Shown piece by piece: positions 9,019-19,690 of a stretch of DNA of 64,000 nt (within the stretch, counting starts at the first letter, position 1; each line of letters opens with the position of its first letter). Below the pieces are notes generated by a model, which was not told the origin of the DNA, did no database searches, and worked only from the letters and a program-made list of their open reading frames with translations. The DNA comes from Vandiemenella viatica (Eukaryota; Arthropoda; Insecta; Orthoptera; Morabidae): NCBI GenBank assembly GCA_031002005.1, contig CM061918.1, forward strand, positions 47,032,047 to 47,096,046. Direction: 5' to 3'. A program made the translations under genes and the position numbers.

Positions 9019-10646
9019 TCAGGGTAAGGTGGGCTCTGATAAAAGGCTTCTGCTACGAGTAAAAAGTACACACCGGGTTTTCTCAGCGGAGAAACGAAAA
9101 CCGGTGTGCACTGACCATTCATCCAGCCTGTTCAACGCCAGCTGCAACTGACGCTCTGCACTTCTCAGGCTGGATGATGCAATAAACATTAAAAAGTCGT
9201 CCACATATAAGGAGAACTGTAAGGGACTCCTTATGACAACTGAAATACTGTTAATGCTATGGCAAAAAGGGTCACGCTTAAAACTGACCCCTGAGGGACA
9301 CCGTTTTCCTGAATAAAAAGATCAGACACTTCACTACCGACTCGGTACCGGAAGCAACGACCAGATAAAAATGATTTTAAAAAACGGGGCAGGTTACCCC
9401 TGAAACCCCATTCATGTAACTGTTTTAAAATAACATGCCGCCAAGTAGTATCGTAGGCCTTTTCAAGATCGAAAAAAACACCAACAAGGTGTTGGCTGCG
9501 GATGAACGCATCTTGTATTGCCGCCTCCAGGAAGATCAGGTTGTCCAAGGTGGAACGTGACTTCCTGAATCCACACTGAAAGCGGCTGAGCAGATTCCGG
9601 GATTCAAGACACCAGACGAGGCGGCGATTGACCATCCTCTCCAGTGTCTTACCCACGCAGCTTGTAAGGGCGATGCTACGATAGCTACCTGGCAACAACT
9701 TATCCTTCCCAGGTTTTAAAATAGGGATGAGCGTTGCTTCTTTCCACGAGTCGGGGAAGTGTCCTCCGGTCCATATATCGTTAAAAATATCCAGAAGGTA
9801 CTCCTTAGCATCTTTACTTAGATGCCTCAGCATCTGGTACTGGATCAAATCAGGCCCTGGAGCAGTGTCGTTAGCGCTGTTTAACGCTGACTCCAGCTCC
9901 CAAAACGTAAATGGGCAGTTGTAGGCCTCTGTATTCGACGAATCGAAGCACAGCGCGCGCCTCTCGGCAGCAATCTTGCGTTGCTGGAACCGAGGGTCTA
10001 AATTGGTGGACGAAGTGATAGCGGCGAAGTTCTCCGCCATCAGCTGCGCTATGCTTCGTTCATCGGTGACTATACGTCCGCGATCCAGTAAACCAGTTAC
10101 TGGAGGGCGGGAGTACCTTCCAGATATACGGCGGATAGACTCCCATACTTTCGACGATGGTGTGGAACGATTTATGGTGCTCACAAAGTTCTGCCATGAC
10201 CTTCTCTTGCTCTCCTTTATAACACGACGCGCCTTAGCTCTGGCTATACGGAACGCTGCCAGGTTGTCAGGTGTTGGGAACAACCTAAAACGCCGCATCG
10301 CCCGTCTACGACCCTGAATAGCGGAACGACATTCATCGTTCCACCAGGGGACGGGCGTCCTTCGCAGCGTTCCGGAGCATTTCGGCATGGAAACGTCAGC
10401 TGCACGGTGAATCACTTCTGTGAGGTGATTCACCTTCTCCTGGATAGTGTCACAGGGTTGCAGTTGTACAGCGCGGCAGTAGAGCTGCCAGTCTGCACAA
10501 CTGACGTTCCATTTACGTCGGTTATTTCCTCTCACGATCACACTCAACGTGCATCCAAATAGGGAAGTGGTCGCTACCATGAAGGTCTCGATCCACCTCC
10601 CAATGCACGGAGTCAGCAATTGAAGGAGAACACAAAGAAAGGTCAA
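9019..10646 (-). pseudogene. LINE B reverse transcriptase
   Basis: A 471-codon frame (9231-10646) and a short frame (9019-9204) cover the RT. Landmarks are PVPWWNDECRSAIQGRRRA (linker), APGPDLIQYQMLRHL, YRSIALTSCVGKTLERMV, FFDLEKAYDTTWRHVILKQL (motif A), NGVPQGSVLSVTLFAIA (motif B), then LYVDDFLMFIAS (motif C). YVDD replaces the commoner YADD. A frameshift lies between motifs B and C at about 9205-9235, and another near 10530-10640 joins it to the endonuclease. The first 45 residues of the long frame are out-of-frame endonuclease and are not real. Confidence 0.85.
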
Positions 10647-11187
10647 TGGCAGAGGACGATCCGGAAGCAGTGGTGAAGTGGGTCATTTGTCCTGAATTCA
10701 GAATACAAATGTTTTCCTGCTCCATCAATCTACCAACCACTCGGCCTCGGGGACAGTCGGTGTTCGAACCCCACAACGCACTATGTGCGTTGAAATCTCC
10801 TACGAGGAGGTATGGCCGAGTAAGCTGCCTCAATAACTCGGTAAGTTCGTCGTACTCGACGGGCGCATTTGGTGGTAGATAGATGGAGCATACGGTCAGT
10901 TTAATAGGACCGTGTAACCTCACTGCCACTGCTTGTAGATCAGAGGTGAGAGCAATAGGTTCGGAGTGGACAGTGTTTCGGACAAACACCGCCACTCCCC
11001 CCTTCGCTCGATCACCCTCGGTATCGTCCTTACGGTAAACGTCATATCCTCTTAGCACAGGTTGGTGTGTTGGTCTGAAATGTGTCTCTTGGAGGCAGAG
11101 ACACAAAGGATCAGACCGTGCTAAGAGGTGTAACTCCTCTTTGTGAGCTGTAAAACCATTGATGTTCCACTGCAGTATGGGAGCCAT
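10522..11187 (-). CDS. LINE B EEP (APE-like) endonuclease domain
   Basis: A 221-codon frame starting MAPILQWNINGFTAHKEEL, the normal ORF2 start in this group. Active-site blocks are QWNINGF (Asn), CLQETHF (Glu), LLVGDFNAHSALWGS (Asp/Asn), AIDLSLCSPS and LHGSDHFPI (Ser-Asp-His). It would nick target DNA to prime reverse transcription. All of these residues look intact. The frame runs off at VECDRERK because of a frameshift before the RT. The start is 10 bases left of the end of the degraded ORF1 tail. Confidence 0.85.
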   Translation of the reverse strand: MAPILQWNINGFTAHKEELHLLARSDPLCLCLQETHFRPTHQPVLRGYDVYRKDDTEGDRAKGGVAVFVRNTVHSEPIALTSDLQAVAVRLHGPIKLTVCSIYLPPNAPVEYDELTELLRQLTRPYLLVGDFNAHSALWGSNTDCPRGRVVGRLMEQENICILNSGQMTHFTTASGSSSAIDLSLCSPSIADSVHWEVDRDLHGSDHFPIWMHVECDRERK

Positions 11188-11193
11188 CCTTAC

Positions 11194-12031
11194 CTATTTA
11201 ACTTCACCCGCCCCGGTTCGGGTGGGTCTTCGGTCACTTCCTGCTGAGGAACGGGACCAGACTCGTCCACCAGCATATCTGTTTCTTCCTGCCCGGAAGC
11301 GGAGACAGACATCTCCGACCCGGAGACTCATCAAATTCCTCTTCGTTCTTTTCTCTTCTTCCTCTTCCCTTACTCTCCCTACTGCTGGACAGTCTGGGAG
11401 GGGAGGAAGAAGGGGACTTGACGAACTGAGTCGGATCAGTCGTTCTGAACTTGGGACCTCTGATTTTCTGGTCACCTCTATTTCCACCGGTAGCTAATGG
11501 TATCGCTACCATTTCAATAGCACGGTGGAATAGGAGGCGCCGTTAACTTTATTGCTGGTGGAGTCTTTGTTACTGCTGCTGGATTGGTCGAGGGTGCAGA
11601 TGTGTTGCTAGCGACATCCGCGGTCTTAGGTGTGATGACCTTGGTGGATTTTGCACCACACTTGCATTGACATGAGCACATAGTGCTTGTGCCCATGTCT
11701 GCAAAGGATGTCTGCGTAGCAACACTTTCTTTCCTGACGGGAGTCGAGACCATCTTGGCAAAGCTTGTTCCAAATATTGGAGCGGCGAGCGCTTTCGCCT
11801 TCTTCTTTGCCTCTACATAAGGTATCCGCTCTTTGGTCTTCAACTCCTGTATCTTGCGCTCCTCAAGATACACTTGACACTCTCTACTCCAGGCAGGGTG
11901 CGACCCGGAGCAGTTGACGCACACCTGTGGGAGCGTGCAGCTGACACCCGGCTCATGTGCCCCCTTGCCGCATCTACCACAGGTGGGGTTGCCCTTGCAT
12001 GACGCCGTCGTATGTCCGAACCTCTGGCACT
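11194..12031 (-). pseudogene. LINE B ORF1 (gag-like) C-terminal half with zinc knuckles
   Basis: From the gap edge leftward one frame reads CQRFGHTTASC, CGRCGKGAHEPGVSC and CVNCSGSHPAWSREC, three consecutive CCHC-type zinc knuckles of I/Jockey-group ORF1 nucleic-acid binding proteins. Then follow YVEAKKKAKALAA and a Ser/Thr/Pro-rich tail. Past 11514 the frame is broken; a piece EMSVSASGQEETDMLVDESG in another frame is probably the original ORF1 end. The N-terminal half is inside the N run. Confidence 0.8.
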
Positions 12032-13031
12032 NNNNNNNNNNNNNNNNNNNNNNNNNNNNNNNNNNNNNNNNNNNNNNNNNNNNNNNNNNNNNNNNNNNNN
12101 NNNNNNNNNNNNNNNNNNNNNNNNNNNNNNNNNNNNNNNNNNNNNNNNNNNNNNNNNNNNNNNNNNNNNNNNNNNNNNNNNNNNNNNNNNNNNNNNNNNN
12201 NNNNNNNNNNNNNNNNNNNNNNNNNNNNNNNNNNNNNNNNNNNNNNNNNNNNNNNNNNNNNNNNNNNNNNNNNNNNNNNNNNNNNNNNNNNNNNNNNNNN
12301 NNNNNNNNNNNNNNNNNNNNNNNNNNNNNNNNNNNNNNNNNNNNNNNNNNNNNNNNNNNNNNNNNNNNNNNNNNNNNNNNNNNNNNNNNNNNNNNNNNNN
12401 NNNNNNNNNNNNNNNNNNNNNNNNNNNNNNNNNNNNNNNNNNNNNNNNNNNNNNNNNNNNNNNNNNNNNNNNNNNNNNNNNNNNNNNNNNNNNNNNNNNN
12501 NNNNNNNNNNNNNNNNNNNNNNNNNNNNNNNNNNNNNNNNNNNNNNNNNNNNNNNNNNNNNNNNNNNNNNNNNNNNNNNNNNNNNNNNNNNNNNNNNNNN
12601 NNNNNNNNNNNNNNNNNNNNNNNNNNNNNNNNNNNNNNNNNNNNNNNNNNNNNNNNNNNNNNNNNNNNNNNNNNNNNNNNNNNNNNNNNNNNNNNNNNNN
12701 NNNNNNNNNNNNNNNNNNNNNNNNNNNNNNNNNNNNNNNNNNNNNNNNNNNNNNNNNNNNNNNNNNNNNNNNNNNNNNNNNNNNNNNNNNNNNNNNNNNN
12801 NNNNNNNNNNNNNNNNNNNNNNNNNNNNNNNNNNNNNNNNNNNNNNNNNNNNNNNNNNNNNNNNNNNNNNNNNNNNNNNNNNNNNNNNNNNNNNNNNNNN
12901 NNNNNNNNNNNNNNNNNNNNNNNNNNNNNNNNNNNNNNNNNNNNNNNNNNNNNNNNNNNNNNNNNNNNNNNNNNNNNNNNNNNNNNNNNNNNNNNNNNNN
13001 NNNNNNNNNNNNNNNNNNNNNNNNNNNNNNN
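12032..13031. other. Assembly gap of exactly 1000 N
   Basis: A run of 1000 n. Its round length suggests a placeholder, so the true distance is unknown. Frames that cross it are artefacts of translating N. Confidence 0.99.
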
Positions 13032-13032
13032 T

Positions 13033-13393
13033 TATGGTACGTTACAGTTTGCAACAAAGAATATTTCTCTACGATACGTATGTGAAGAAGAAGTCGTTTA
13101 AAAAGTGTCGCAGTAAATTTCGTCGCGAATTTCCTGGCGCTTTACTGCCAGCTAAATCAACAATTCTGCGTCTGGTTAAAAAAGTAAGAGAAACGGGTTC
13201 ATTTTTTAACAAAAAGAGACTGTCGGTCAACCGTATTCTCACAGAGGAGAAAATTGACGATATCGCTTTTCGTCTAGAACAGTCACCCAAAAAATCATTG
13301 AGTCAGTTAGGGCAGCGTGTGTCTCGATATATGTTCAGAAGATGTGAAATGTGCATTACACAAGAGGGTCAACACTTCCAGCATCTTTTATAA
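13033..13393 (+). pseudogene. DUF4817-type transposase N-terminal fragment
   Basis: The frame begins at the gap edge with MVRYSLQQRIFLYDTYVKKK, followed by FRREFPGALLPAKSTILRLV and VRETGSFFNKKR. This is the N-terminal helix-turn-helix of the DUF4817/mariner-like transposases common in arthropods. About 95 residues match; after SLSQLGQRVSR the sequence no longer follows the family and ends at 13393. The catalytic DDE part is absent. I infer an internally deleted, non-autonomous copy. Confidence 0.65.
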
Positions 13394-13585
13394 GGTAAGC
13401 TAATGAATTACGTCACATTTAAATGCTTAGCACACAAGTTTATGAAGTTTATGAAGCGTAATTATTATGAAATAGTCCGCGGCCGACGGTTGAACAATGC
13501 CGGAAACTGACCGCTCGCTTGCCGGTAGCAGTTTCTTCCTTGTAGCGCTAACAGTGGGTTGCGTTTCCCGGCGAACGCCCTGTAT
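13394..13585 (+). mobile_element. Probable right end of the DUF4817-type element
   Basis: After the transposase fragment comes a GC-richer segment ending CGGCGAACGCCCTGTATA. Read on the minus strand it starts TATACAGGGCG, like the TACAGGGYG termini of many such elements. The left terminus would lie in the gap, so it cannot be compared. Confidence 0.35.
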
Positions 13586-14637
13586 AAACGTATTAATACT
13601 TTAAGCCTGATGTAACACGACGTATTATGTGAGGTGATTCAAGATGTACATAACTCACAAAAGAACTATACTAAACAATGTAGAATATTCAGCCGTCGTA
13701 TAATATTGTGTAATACGATATGAGCTTATGTGGCGTGAAAGTAGTGTAGCCCCAGGTTTAATACCTTCAATAAATTGAGTTGTATGACTTGGAAGACCAA
13801 CAATAGCTGTTTCTTTCTTTAACCTCTCTGGTATTTTTTCTTTTCTTTTTTTCCTGTGTAGTTAAAGGACCCTTACCCAAAAGTGCGCCTAGTTCCGCCG
13901 TCCGCCACTAGAGGCGACACTGACGCCGGCTATTCGAGTTTGCGAGTCGTGTGAATTTAAAACTTGTCCTTGGAACGTGCATTAAAATTCTGCTCTCAAG
14001 TCTTCACGTTTCAAATGGCGAAAGGTTTTTTTTCTCTCCCTTTCCTCTCGACTTTCACTACCTATTCAGGCTATTCTGCAGGTTATTTAAACTTCTCAGT
14101 TCGTTACCGCGTTCCGAACTCGCGTAAACAGGTCGAGAAAATCTTTCGAATAGACCTCGTTTAACCAACACTGGAACAGAACATAAATATTAGCTATTGT
14201 TTTGCTACGCGTGCTAGCTAAAACATTCCAACTAACTTTCCAGACAAAACTTTTGTACTAGGATAGTTTGCAAAAATCCCAGCGTTAGTAACTTTTTATT
14301 ACTTGTTCCACTTTACGGATTTAATAAAATACTTAAGTTAAAGTTTTTCAATTACACTAAACTAAATCTCACCAAAGTTAAAGGCAGCGACGGAAAAAGA
14401 ATATATATCTCGAACACACAAATATACACAACATTTCGGTCTTAAACCTTCTTCATGTTAAAGAGAATGAGTCATGTAATTCGGGAGCTGTGCACACGCC
14501 GATGTATCCTACATGACTGAGTGGATTATCAATATGGCGGTGGGACTAAGATATTATATATAAATATAGGATATATCGCAGAAAAGTGTAGAAGTAGTAA
14601 TATATCAAAAGGGTACGGAATGTAGATGTGAAAACAA
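13586..14637. other. No confident feature
   Basis: AT-rich, without a recognisable protein. On the minus strand at 14428-14458, ATGAAGAAGGTTTAAGACCG followed by AAATG is hammerhead-core-like, but the first core C is lost; see the rejected list. Confidence 0.4.
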
Positions 14638-14757
14638 AAATTATAGATATATAAATTTTGGGAAAATTTATAGATACATAAAATTTTGGAAAAAATATAG
14701 ATATATAAATTTTTGAAAAATAAATAAAAAATTATAGATATCTAAATTTTGAAAAAG
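14638..14757 (+). repeat. Minisatellite, about 30-bp unit, four copies
   Basis: The unit ttatagatatataaatttt plus a ggaaaa-like spacer repeats four times with small changes (starts near 14640, 14668, 14696 and 14732). There is no coding content. Confidence 0.7.
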
Positions 14758-15359
14758 CCACATTTGATTAGTTAAATGCCAATAATGCTAATACTGATAA
14801 TAATGAGTGATGCGTCAAGGAAAGAAATTTTATCGATGTTTGAGGCCGCGTGGGTGTCTGGTATCTAGGATATTTTGGTATGCAAGTTTCCACCTTCGAA
14901 GTTCTGAGGCGGCGGTGGTTTCGGGGAAAACTCAGAGTGATGAGTCATTTTTCATTTCCTTGTAATTTACATTGCCTAAAGCCGTTTCCTTTTTTTAACT
15001 AAACTAAATCTGTAAGAGAGTTGTGTGTGTCTGTCCCTTTGACCGTGCATCACGAAAAAATATACTAAATCATTTTGGACGAGGTTTCCACAATTTGAAA
15101 TCTTATAGTTTAACTCAATGTGTGAGGTGTGACCGACGAACGAAGCAAGAAATGATTAGTCGTTCGTAACGAGAACAGCTAGGCGTCACAGATTACATTT
15201 CATCTCAGATGAGCACTCCTTTACGAGATACCCATCAAAGATCATGCTACAGTCCAGATAAACACTCCATCCTTTGGATTCTGTTAGTACTGCTTTTTAG
15301 CTACGTAACGATCTTAGTTATTTCCTTAGGTTTTTAGATATAATACGTTAGAATACAGG
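14758..15359. other. No recognisable feature
   Basis: Unique-looking sequence between the minisatellite and the SINE. Only short frames are present. Confidence 0.5.
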
Positions 15360-15360
15360 A

Positions 15361-15613
15361 TGCCGCGTAGCTCAGCGGACGACCGGGGTTCGATTCCCGA
15401 CGAAGCCGAGGATATTTCCTCGAAGCTGAAGGTCCGGAACGGCTGCCCAGGCCCACTCAGCCTGCTGTCCTGTGAGTACCGCGGAGATAAAGAATTGCCG
15501 GAGCGTGGCGCTGACCCCGTCACATCTATTCTAGTGCCGAAGGTTGTGATGGGAGTGTGGAACTCTACCTCTGTAAACCCTAAGGGAAGTGGCAGGAGCA
15601 ATCGGATCCCGTG
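15361..15613 (+). mobile_element. tRNA-derived SINE, second family
   Basis: The head GCCGCGTAGCTCAGCGG is an A-box-type tRNA start, and GGGGTTCGATTCCCGACG is a B box only about 10 bases later, so the tRNA-like part is internally shortened. The body is GC-rich (cgaggatatttcctcgaag, cccactcagcctgctgtcct) and unlike the ACCGAGCG family. The end lies near the ggatcccgtgaca block. No poly(A) is obvious. Confidence 0.6.
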
Positions 15614-15660
15614 ACATTTACCTTATCTACGTTATAATACACGTAAATTTTAAAAACGAT

Positions 15661-15951
15661 CTAGGGGACAGCGTTAATTGCAAAATTTGCTGATGATGCA
15701 CTTATCTGTAGGGAAGTAAGGTGCTCTGACGATTGATTAGAAATTCAGCGCGATCTGGATGCTATTTCGGAGTGGTGCCATAAATGGCAGCTTACGCTAA
15801 ACTGCAAAAAGTGCAATGAAATACAAGTAAGTAACAAAGAGACTCCGTTTGTTCACGAGTACAAAGTTAACGATTCAGTTGTTGACACGGTTGATTCCCT
15901 GAAGTATCTGGGCGTAATAGTACAAAGTTACATGAAATGGGACTTTCCCAT

Positions 15952-15996
<45 letters not shown>

Positions 15997-16730
15997 TAAC
16001 TGCTTTACGTATCTTTTTAACATCGAGGTCTTTAGAGACGGGAAAGGATGGGGGACAAGGATGGGGGCAAGGAATAGGAAGGAATTCGGCCATGGATTTT
16101 TGAAGGAAGCATCCCGGCATTTGCCTGGAGTGATTTGGTGAAACCATGGAAAACCCAAATCTGGATGCCCGGGCGGGGATTCGAACCGCCGTCCTCCCGA
16201 ATGCGAGGCGAGATTCCCATAACTATCGTCGTAGGTAAAAGCTAAAGCTAGATTACGATACATAGGTCGTATTTTGAGAAGATTTAATGCTCAAATAAAG
16301 GAAATAGCGTACAAAACATTAGTGCGTCCACATTTTGATTACTGTTGTGGAGTTTGGGATCCGTATCGCAAGGGATTGATTGACACGCCAGAGAAAGTAC
16401 AGAAGAGAGCCGCTCGATTCGTGACGGCTAGTTACAGTCCTTACAAAAGTGTCACAGCATTGATATATAGATTGGGCTGCGATTGTCTGGCAGGCAGACT
16501 ACGTTTTCGTTTGAATTTATTGGAGAATATGTGAAAATCTTTAATTTACGAGTGCAATGAAATTCTTCTTCCGCCAACCAATTTAGGTCGCAATGACAGG
16601 AGCGATAAGATTAGAGAAATAAGATGCCGTACTGATGCTTTTATGTATTCTTTCCTTCCTCATACTGTTCGGGATTGGAATTCATAGAATTAGGATTGGT
16701 GCTTAGCACCCTCTGCCACCCACAGTATTT
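15661..16730 (+). mobile_element. LINE D copy 1 (CR1/Jockey-like), 5' truncated, split by a SINE
   Basis: It starts inside the RT at KFADDALICREVRCSDD (motif C intact) and is collinear with 49910-50710. It continues with WQLTLNCKKC, VDSLKYLGVIVQ, AYKTLVRPHFDYCCGVWDPY and KGLIDTPEKVQKRAARFVTA, and ends with the shared 3' block ctctgccacccacagta. Several stops and indels are present. A SINE interrupts it at 15956-16213. No endonuclease or N-terminal RT remains. Confidence 0.85.
15956..16213 (-). mobile_element. SINE subfamily A inserted in LINE D, 11-bp target duplication
   Basis: Poly(T) 15956-15995 followed by the A-type tail and body on the minus strand, ending CGAGGCGAGA, so the 5' head is truncated just before the B-box side. 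The flanks are identical: TTCCCATAACT at 15945-15955 and at 16214-16224. The sister LINE at 50188 reads ttgcacataactt across the empty site. This proves retrotransposition into an existing LINE copy. Confidence 0.9.
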
Positions 16731-17317
16731 GTTAATCAAACAACTACATCGAAGATTAACACACAAACAGATGTAAAGAATTTCAGGAATTTAATTTACG
16801 GTAAATGTTTTAAACAGAATAAATTACAAACGTTTAAGCTTTACTGTTAGATGAAAAACAAAAGGTCAACATATTAATACCCACAGCGAGAGAAGCAGCA
16901 CAAAAAATGCTTGTTAAAGACATTTAAAATAATAAGTGTTTGGTCATTAAAAAGGAAGGAATCACTGTATATGATAATTTTTAAGACTTTTTATTAAACC
17001 ACGATTCAAACAAAAACATTCATCTGGATTTTTCATGGTGTTTCGAACATTTCAGAGACCAACTTCATAAGAATAAAAGTACATATAACCGCAATACGAC
17101 GTCAAGAATCTGAGGTATAAAGAAAAAAACTGTCAATAATTTGACTTTTTGTATTGCTGGGATAAAAACTATTGATTTTATATCCTTTACTATCTGGTGT
17201 TGCACGTGGAATATTTCCCGATGACGAAGTATTCGGCGGACTGGACATGAACTACGTCGAAAAGTGTGATATGTTGCAATTTACATTTTTTTAGACCTTG
17301 CAAAAATTAATGTAGGA
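16731..17317. other. No confident feature
   Basis: AT-rich. A gatgacgaag...gtcgaaaag string at 17219-17275 faintly resembles a hammerhead module and was not accepted. Confidence 0.4.
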
Positions 17318-17625
17318 GTGAAATTTTTCACCCGCCATCGTGGCTCAGTGCTCAGTGGCACCGCACAGTGGATCGGGGAGGTACCACGGAACCTGGCACG
17401 AGTTCAGGTACCCACGTACTGGCCGTACTGTGTGCGATTTTTCAGCGGTTTCACGCAATTATGTCGACGATCACAAGGATGTCACCCAATATCTGACTCA
17501 TAATCTACACTTCTCACAAACAAAAAATACACCTATCACGCAGAACACACAAAGATACACATTTTGCGGAAAGAAGGCAACTCTAGACTTTCCTCCAACA
17601 GATTAGGTACGCCGGGCCTAACAGG
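17318..17625 (+). mobile_element. Degenerate tRNA-derived SINE-like repeat
   Basis: CGTGGCTCAGTGCTCAGTGG matches an A-box region of a tRNA-like head, but the B box is missing. The following blocks (ccacggaacctggcacgagt, cccacgtactggccgtactg) look like a repeat body I associate with insect SINEs, from memory only. The 61- and 88-codon frames here are not convincing genes. Confidence 0.4.
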
Positions 17626-17904
17626 TCGGGTTAGACCTTGGGCAGGAAGTTCTCCCCCAACTTCCTGCTTCTCATTATTCACACTGCCCACCCCTAGCAA
17701 CCAGTGGCCACTTCGTCCTTATTGGCTGGATCGGAAGAAAACATTAAATTTTTCACGCCTTATATATTAATAAAAAACTTTTTTTGGGAAACTAGCTGGT
17801 GAGATGGCACCAGAGAAGTGATCACTGAAGTGTCGTATTTTATCAACAGATTCATTCGGCCCGTTTCCCGAGAATGCTTAATTCTGTTCGATGCTTATTT
17901 TCCA

Positions 17905-18160
17905 CAAAATTCACCAAAGCTGAAGACTGGAACTGTGTCGAAACACCGATTGACCGATAGACACGTGTACACATTGAGCGTTGTAATTTTCGGGTTTATA
18001 TCGCTCGTCAACTGTATTATGATATGACCAATAGCCGCCATATACAGCCATCTCATACTGTCGTTGACGAAAAGACATAAACCCGATAGTTACAACGCTC
18101 ACTGTGTACACGTGTCTGTCGTTTTATACTTGTTTCGAGTTCCACCATAAAATTCTGGTA
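17905..18160. repeat. Inverted repeat with 70-80 bp arms
   Basis: AGACACGTGTACACATTGAG (from 17957) and its inverted counterpart ending at about 18121 form arms of about 75 bases around a spacer of about 20 (ccaatagccgccatatacag, about 18027-18047). Outside the core, a GGAACT...CGAAACA string occurs on both sides in inverted orientation. It may be a head-to-head pair of Penelope-like termini, as at 39-42.5 kb, but no good hammerhead forms. Confidence 0.6.
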
Positions 18161-18589
18161 AATGGTTCTTAAAACTGATACCGAAAAGATTAATTTACCA
18201 TGGTTTATAGAGCGTATGTATATACACTAGTTTAAACGATCGTCAAGAATGATGGATATCACCTTTCATGTTAGTAGGAATTTTATTTGGAAAAGGTTCC
18301 AAGGAAAAATGAATAACGATTAATCATTATCTTTTTTTATCGACGACGTAAATTTTTAATGTCATGAAAACGTTTCCGAGTGAAGCATAATTTTAAAAAC
18401 TAATCACTATTAATTATATGATTCATATATTTCGTGTAAACATTATTCGAGTTTTAAAAAAACTTTATTGCTTGTTATTTTCTGTCAAAAAATTGTTACT
18501 TCGTTTCAGAAACTGTGACAGAGAATATAGTATAAACATTGGAAGCTCTTGTCCTCACATAATTTCTATATCTAGACGTTGTAAATAAA
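18161..18589. other. No recognisable feature
   Basis: AT-rich. No homology to other parts of the window noticed. Confidence 0.5.
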
Positions 18590-19120
18590 CAAAAAGCAAC
18601 ATATAAATTCAAACGTCACGTTATAAATATTTATATACCTGCCTCGCATTAAAATTTGTTTCTGTGCTCCACAACAGACAATCGAATTTTAGCAGGTATC
18701 GCATTTGCACCCTCTTTTAACAATGTAAGTGCAAATAAAATTTATTGGAAATTTAAACGTCTTTTTAACCATATATATGCGCAAATAAAATAAAATATAG
18801 TTATTTACTTAAAATTTACTGGCTAGCCAAGCAGCGCTGTGGTGACAGTGAGTGTGACTAGCACTTCGGGCATTATCAAGAGTCACCGAATGTTGCCGAA
18901 CTATAGAGGTGAGCCCTGTCTCCAGGTTCAACTCATTTTATCGAAGTCCATTTTACACCCCGTTCCAAGAAATCTTGCAGCGGGAAGTGGAATGGAAGGC
19001 TACCTTGTATAGCTAAACTTTTTCTCTATCTCGTAATATCGCAAATCGTTAGTAAGTTAATTGCTTGCAGCATATCTCGGGCTCCGGTGCGGAATATCGC
19101 ACTGAGGTTCGATCATTTCC
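18590..19120 (+). repeat. Dispersed repeat R1, copy 1
   Basis: It matches 63005-63490 in the same orientation. Shared blocks are aaagcaacat, ccacaacagaca, aagtgcaaataaaat, cacttcgg-cattat and gaggtgagc, and at the end a tRNA-like GGTTCGA block (19109 here, 63470 there). Identity is moderate, so both copies are old. No protein. Family unknown to me; the B-box-like end suggests a SINE component. Confidence 0.55.
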
Positions 19121-19599
19121 ATCTTAGTATAGTAGACTACTACGACCCATAAGCCACTTTAGTTACTGATAAAATACAGGGCACACTGTAGCTTCCAGCT
19201 GCGACAAAAGTCATTCTCTTGGAACTTTTCGTCTCATTTTCGCCTTCGCTTCCAACCAACTGCAGTCAATGGGAAACCGGCAGAACAGTTTTCTCTTACA
19301 GCGTTGCCAGGAAAACGATAGAGGACGACTGCAATAACTAAGCTGTGACGTCATTGCTGCACCTGCACCTGCACTTCTCAGCGCAATGCTACTTCAGCAT
19401 GTTGTTCACCGGTTTTAGTTACTGATAATACTTATTGTTGAGGGAAAAAAAACTACATTTATTTGAGAACTTTAAATTTGGTATGTTGTATAACTATGAT
19501 ACTACGAATCGAATATGAAACAGTAAACTACCTGATGACAGAGAGGATTGTGATGCTGAAAATAATTTAAATCTGTCAGGATATTTCTATCATAACTGT
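19121..19599. other. No recognisable feature
   Basis: Moderately GC-rich unique sequence without a usable frame. Confidence 0.45.
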
Positions 19600-19690
19600 G
19601 ACGCCGCAATTTGATGATGGGTTCTTATGTAACACTATGAGACAAATCGAAAGTGAAGTGTAAAAATTTTTTGTGTATCGCTTAGTTCTC
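19600..19690 (+). repeat. Arm 1 of a 90-bp inverted repeat
   Basis: gccgcaatttgatgat, gagacaaatcgaaagtgaag and the following bases recur inverted at about 20632-20722, roughly 950 bases away. The arms look about 80 percent identical by eye. Confidence 0.55.

Larger units (their letters stand above)
7093..12031 (-). mobile_element. LINE B, I-type non-LTR retrotransposon, running into the gap
   Basis: Reading right to left: ORF1 zinc knuckles (from the gap edge to about 11514), a degenerate ORF1 tail, EEP endonuclease, RT with YVDD, RNase H, zinc knuckle, a structured 3' UTR and an (AAC)n tail at about 7098-7110. Domain order is that of the I-clade group. At least four frameshifts are visible, so it is inactive. 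Its 5' end is lost in the N run. A fragment of a related 3' end lies at 35617-35690. Confidence 0.85.

Noticed and set aside
9976..10317. Plus-strand 113-codon frame
   Set aside because: Shadow of the LINE B RT.
11840..13393. Long open frames of 357-478 codons on both strands
   Set aside because: They exist only because N is read through; the real coding is confined to the zinc knuckles on one side and the DUF4817 fragment on the other.
14428..14458. Hammerhead-like ATGAAGAAGG...ACCGAAATG on the minus strand
   Set aside because: The first core C is replaced by A and no stem I pairing or GUC-type cleavage site was found; at best a decayed copy.
17219..17275. gatgacgaag...gtcgaaaag string, possible hammerhead
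   Set aside because: Box order is loose, stem II does not form and the GAAA box has no paired partner.
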